Shown here: positions 61,733 to 64,000 of the stretch, piece after piece
Numbering within the stretch: position 1 is the stretch's first letter
Layout: every line of letters starts with the position of its first letter
Assembly (NCBI RefSeq): GCF_026163695.1
Contig: NZ_JAOTID010000001.1
Span: 620,001 to 684,000 of the forward strand
Direction: 5' to 3'
From: Shumkonia mesophila
Lineage (GTDB): Bacteria > Pseudomonadota > Alphaproteobacteria > Rhodospirillales > Shumkoniaceae
DNA length: 64,000 bases
The notes under the pieces: generated by a model
Seen by the model: only the letters and a program-made list of their open reading frames with translations
The model's database searches: none
What the model was told of the DNA's origin: nothing
Made by a program: the position numbers and the translations under genes

Positions 61733-62143
61733 TCAGAAAAATCCCAGTTCGAGGCGGGCCGCTTCCGACATCATGTCCTTGTCCCACGGCGGGTCCCAGA
61801 CCAACTCGACGGCCACGCTCTCCAATTCGGGAACCATGCCGCGCACGGAATGTTCGACGTGTCTCGGCATCTCGCCAGCCACCGGGCATCCCGGCGCGGT
61901 CAGGGTCATGCGGATGGTGGCGTGCTTGCCGGTCTCGTCGATGTCGATGCGATAGATAAGACCGAGCTCGTAAATATCCACCGGAATTTCCGGGTCGTAG
62001 ACGGTGCGCAGGGCCGAGACGATGCGCCCCTCCAGCCCCTCGCGATCGCCCGACATCGACAGGGCTGGGGCTGCCTCGGCCGCCGCCGGGGCGCCTTCCA
62101 CCTGCGAGGTCTCGCCCTTGTCGAACACGAAAGAATCCGTCAT
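61733..62143 (-). CDS. sufT: SufT-like MIP18/DUF59 Fe-S maturation protein
   Basis: 136 aa. A 40-residue Ala-rich N-terminus precedes the DUF59 domain: VYDPEIPVDIYELGLIYRI, TLTAPGCPVAGEMP with the conserved Cys, and the VWDPPWDKDMMSEAAR C-terminus. SufT helps Fe-S maturation. Encoded between sufU and sufA. Confidence 0.9.
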   Translation of the reverse strand: MTDSFVFDKGETSQVEGAPAAAEAAPALSMSGDREGLEGRIVSALRTVYDPEIPVDIYELGLIYRIDIDETGKHATIRMTLTAPGCPVAGEMPRHVEHSVRGMVPELESVAVELVWDPPWDKDMMSEAARLELGFF

Positions 62144-62163
62144 GGCGTTCTCCGATCCTTGGC

Positions 62164-62631
62164 TCACTCGGTGCTCACTTTGTCGGCCTCGTTGCCGATT
62201 GCCGCCTCCATGGTGTGCCAGCCCAGCGTCGCGCACTTGACGCGCATGGGATACTCGCGCACCCCGGCCAGCACCATCAGCCGCTCGAAGTCGTCGGCGT
62301 CGACGGCGGCATCGCCCTCGCTGTCGTGGGAACCGGTCAAGAGGTCGTGGAAGCGGTGGAACAGCGCATGGGCCTCGGCCACCGTCTTGCCCTTCAGCAC
62401 TTCCGTCATCAGCGAGGTCGAAGCCATCGAGATGGCGCAGCCGCTGCCCTCGAAACCGACGTCCTCGACCTTGTCGTCCTTGAGCTTGAGGTGCACGGTC
62501 ACGCGATCGCCGCACAGCGGGTTGTGGCCGTTGGCGTGGTGGTTGGCGCCGCTCGGGGCGCCGAAATTGCGGGGCGTCCTCCCATGATCCAGGATGACCT
62601 CCTGGTATAGTTCTCTGAGTTCCGAACTCAC
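62164..62631 (-). CDS. sufU: SufU/IscU-like Fe-S scaffold or sulfur transfer protein
   Basis: 155 aa of the NifU-N/IscU fold. Three conserved cysteines: PLCGDRV, GSGCAIS and KCATLGWH. The spacing with an insert between the second and third cysteine is that of SufU, which accepts persulfide from SufS. It overlaps sufS by 4 nt. Confidence 0.92.
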   Translation of the reverse strand: MSSELRELYQEVILDHGRTPRNFGAPSGANHHANGHNPLCGDRVTVHLKLKDDKVEDVGFEGSGCAISMASTSLMTEVLKGKTVAEAHALFHRFHDLLTGSHDSEGDAAVDADDFERLMVLAGVREYPMRVKCATLGWHTMEAAIGNEADKVSTE

Positions 62632-63896
62632 TTGAAGATCTCCTTGACCTTGTCGACCGCCTCGATCAGCAGGTTGACGTCGTGGCGCGTGTTATAAAGC
62701 GCGAACGAGGCCCTGACCGTGCCGGGAATGCCGTAGCGTTCCATCACCGGCTGGGCGCAATGGTGGCCGGCCCTGACGGCGACGCCGTGGTGGTCGAAAA
62801 TGGTGCCGACGTCGTGCGGATGGGCGCCGTCGATCATGAACGACAGGATGGCCGCCTTGTTCTTGGCCTCGCCATAGATGCGCACGCCGGGGATCTGGCG
62901 CATGCGTGCCGTCGCCTCCTCAAGCAGGCTGTGCTCGTGGGCGGCGATGTTTTCCAGGCCGAGCCCGGTCACGTAATCGATGGCGGCGGCCAGCCCGGTG
63001 GCGCCCGAGATGTGGGGCGTGCCGGCCTCGAACTTGTTGGGGGGCGGCGCGAAGGTGGTCTTCTCGAAGCTGACCGTCTCGATCATGTCGCCGCCGCCCT
63101 GCCACGGCGGCATGGCCAGCAGGTGCGCCTTCTTGCCGTACAGCACGCCGATGCCGGAAGGCCCGTACACCTTGTGGCCGGAAAAGACGTAGAAGTCGCA
63201 ATCCAGATCCTGGACGTCGACCTTCAAGTGCGGCGCCCCCTGAGCTCCGTCGATCAGCACCACCGCCCCCTGGGCGTGGGCCATCTCGATCATCTGCTTG
63301 ACCGGCGGCAGGGTGCCCAGCGCGTTGGAGGCGTGGGTCACCGCCACCAGCTTGGTGCGCGGGCCCAACAGCCGCTCGTACTCCTCCATGATCAGCTCGC
63401 CGGCATCGTCGATGGGCACGGGGCGGATCTTGGCCCCCACGCGTTCGGCCAGCAGCTGCCACGGCACGATGTTGGAGTGGTGCTCGAGGTAGGTGAGGAT
63501 GATTTCGTCGCCCTCACCGATGAACTTGTCGCCGTAGGCGTAGGCGACCAAGTTGACCCCCTCGGTGCCGCCGCGCACGAAGATGATCTCGCTGCTTTCG
63601 CGGGCGTTGAGGAAGGTCCTCACCTTGTCGCGCGCCACCTCGAAATTCTTGGTGGCCAGCGCGCTCAGCTCGTAGACGCCGCGATGGATGTTGGCGTACT
63701 CCGCCTCGTAGCAGCGCCTGACCGCGTCGATCACCTGCATCGGCTTCTGGGCGCTGGCGGCGCTGTCCAGGAAGGCGCGGCCGTGGATCACCGGGGTGGC
63801 CAGGATGGGAAAGTCCCGGCGCGCCGCCTCGGCATCGAAGGCCGGCACGAAAACGGACGACGGCCGTGCCGCGGCGAGGGGGGCAAAGGTGTTCAT
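62628..63896 (-). CDS. sufS: Cysteine desulfurase SufS
   Basis: 422 aa group II desulfurase: the PLP lysine in YVFSGHKVYGPSGIGVLYG, catalytic cysteine in RAGHHCAQPVM, GGGDMIE and EAGTPHISGATGL loops. It takes sulfur from cysteine and passes it to SufU for cluster assembly by SufBCD. Overlaps both neighbours by 4 nt (ATGA), showing tight operon organisation. Confidence 0.96.
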   Translation of the reverse strand: MNTFAPLAAARPSSVFVPAFDAEAARRDFPILATPVIHGRAFLDSAASAQKPMQVIDAVRRCYEAEYANIHRGVYELSALATKNFEVARDKVRTFLNARESSEIIFVRGGTEGVNLVAYAYGDKFIGEGDEIILTYLEHHSNIVPWQLLAERVGAKIRPVPIDDAGELIMEEYERLLGPRTKLVAVTHASNALGTLPPVKQMIEMAHAQGAVVLIDGAQGAPHLKVDVQDLDCDFYVFSGHKVYGPSGIGVLYGKKAHLLAMPPWQGGGDMIETVSFEKTTFAPPPNKFEAGTPHISGATGLAAAIDYVTGLGLENIAAHEHSLLEEATARMRQIPGVRIYGEAKNKAAILSFMIDGAHPHDVGTIFDHHGVAVRAGHHCAQPVMERYGIPGTVRASFALYNTRHDVNLLIEAVDKVKEIFK

Positions 63897-64000
63897 GCCA
63901 AGCTTCCTTCCTGGGCGGCCTGGTCCAGCCAGCCGCTCATCAGACCGTCGAGATGTTCGCGCACGGCGTCGACGGGAACCTCGTCGATCTGCTCCCTGAC
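63893..64000 (-). CDS. sufD: SufD, C-terminal end (partial)
   Basis: The last 35 codons of a gene running off the right edge: VREQIDEVPVDAVREHLDGL then MSGWLDQAAQEGSLA and TGA. Position directly upstream of sufS with an ATGA overlap and the helical C-terminus fit SufD; the fragment is too short to prove it. Confidence 0.65.
   Translation of the reverse strand, partial: VREQIDEVPVDAVREHLDGLMSGWLDQAAQEGSLA

Overview
The window is GC-rich, densely coding DNA from an alphaproteobacterial chromosome, most likely a member of the Rhodospirillales. The evidence is the gene content: a kdsD-lptC-lptA-lptB-rpoN-hpf-ptsN block, an Hsp20/DUF1150 pair, a membrane-bound ferritin of the MbfA type, a HlyU-family protein, and a sufD-sufS-sufU-sufT-sufA-grxD run. 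I cannot name the genus. It is a core chromosomal segment carrying one clearly foreign-looking gene.

Left end (1-8040): a four-gene, translationally coupled minus-strand operon encodes a membrane TPR protein, a large hybrid sensor kinase (PAS/GAF/PAS/PAS-HisKA-HATPase-REC-REC), a single REC protein, and an unusual HPt-REC-AAA+(sigma54)-Fis activator. Beyond its 3' end, on the opposite strand, lie two LuxO-like half-palindromic sites, a near-perfect sigma54 promoter and a short non-coding stretch with a hairpin at each end. This has the architecture of the Vibrio LuxN/Q-LuxU-LuxO-Qrr quorum-sensing relay, and I regard it as the best candidate here for an undescribed system.

8-24 kb: a CobD/CbiB-like protein, a YSC84-type lipoprotein, an ABC-2 exporter followed by two tandem degenerate EAL-like proteins, a PPP phosphatase, a UDP-glucuronate-decarboxylase-like epimerase and a cNMP-binding protein. 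An ECF sigma/anti-sigma/lipoprotein operon lies divergent from a Gly/Asn-rich secreted protein, with matching ECF-type promoters on both strands. A sulfur-handling cluster (ArsR-rhodanese, DsrE, NifS-like desulfurase), tRNA-Arg, and an ABC ATPase with a lipoprotein hydrolase follow.

24-42 kb: polA, ending in a long perfect inverted repeat; an MBL-fold protein; a VOC protein; then a visibly AT-richer 2.5-kb gene (zinc ribbon plus PD-(D/E)xK-like motif) that looks horizontally acquired and may be a solitary defence nuclease. After it come HlyU, MbfA, MsrQ/MsrP, a YHS protein, a GST, TPR and epimerase proteins and two glycosyltransferases.

42-52 kb: translation genes thrS-infC-rpmI-rplT-pheS-pheT. 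thrS is preceded by a threonine-rich leader peptide and terminator (a complete attenuator), and infC appears to start with AUA. A membrane class III cyclase and an epimerase follow.

52-64 kb: tRNA-Leu, RNase D, the LPS export and sigma54 block, a small heat-shock operon with a candidate RNA thermometer, and the SUF Fe-S operon, which runs off the right edge.
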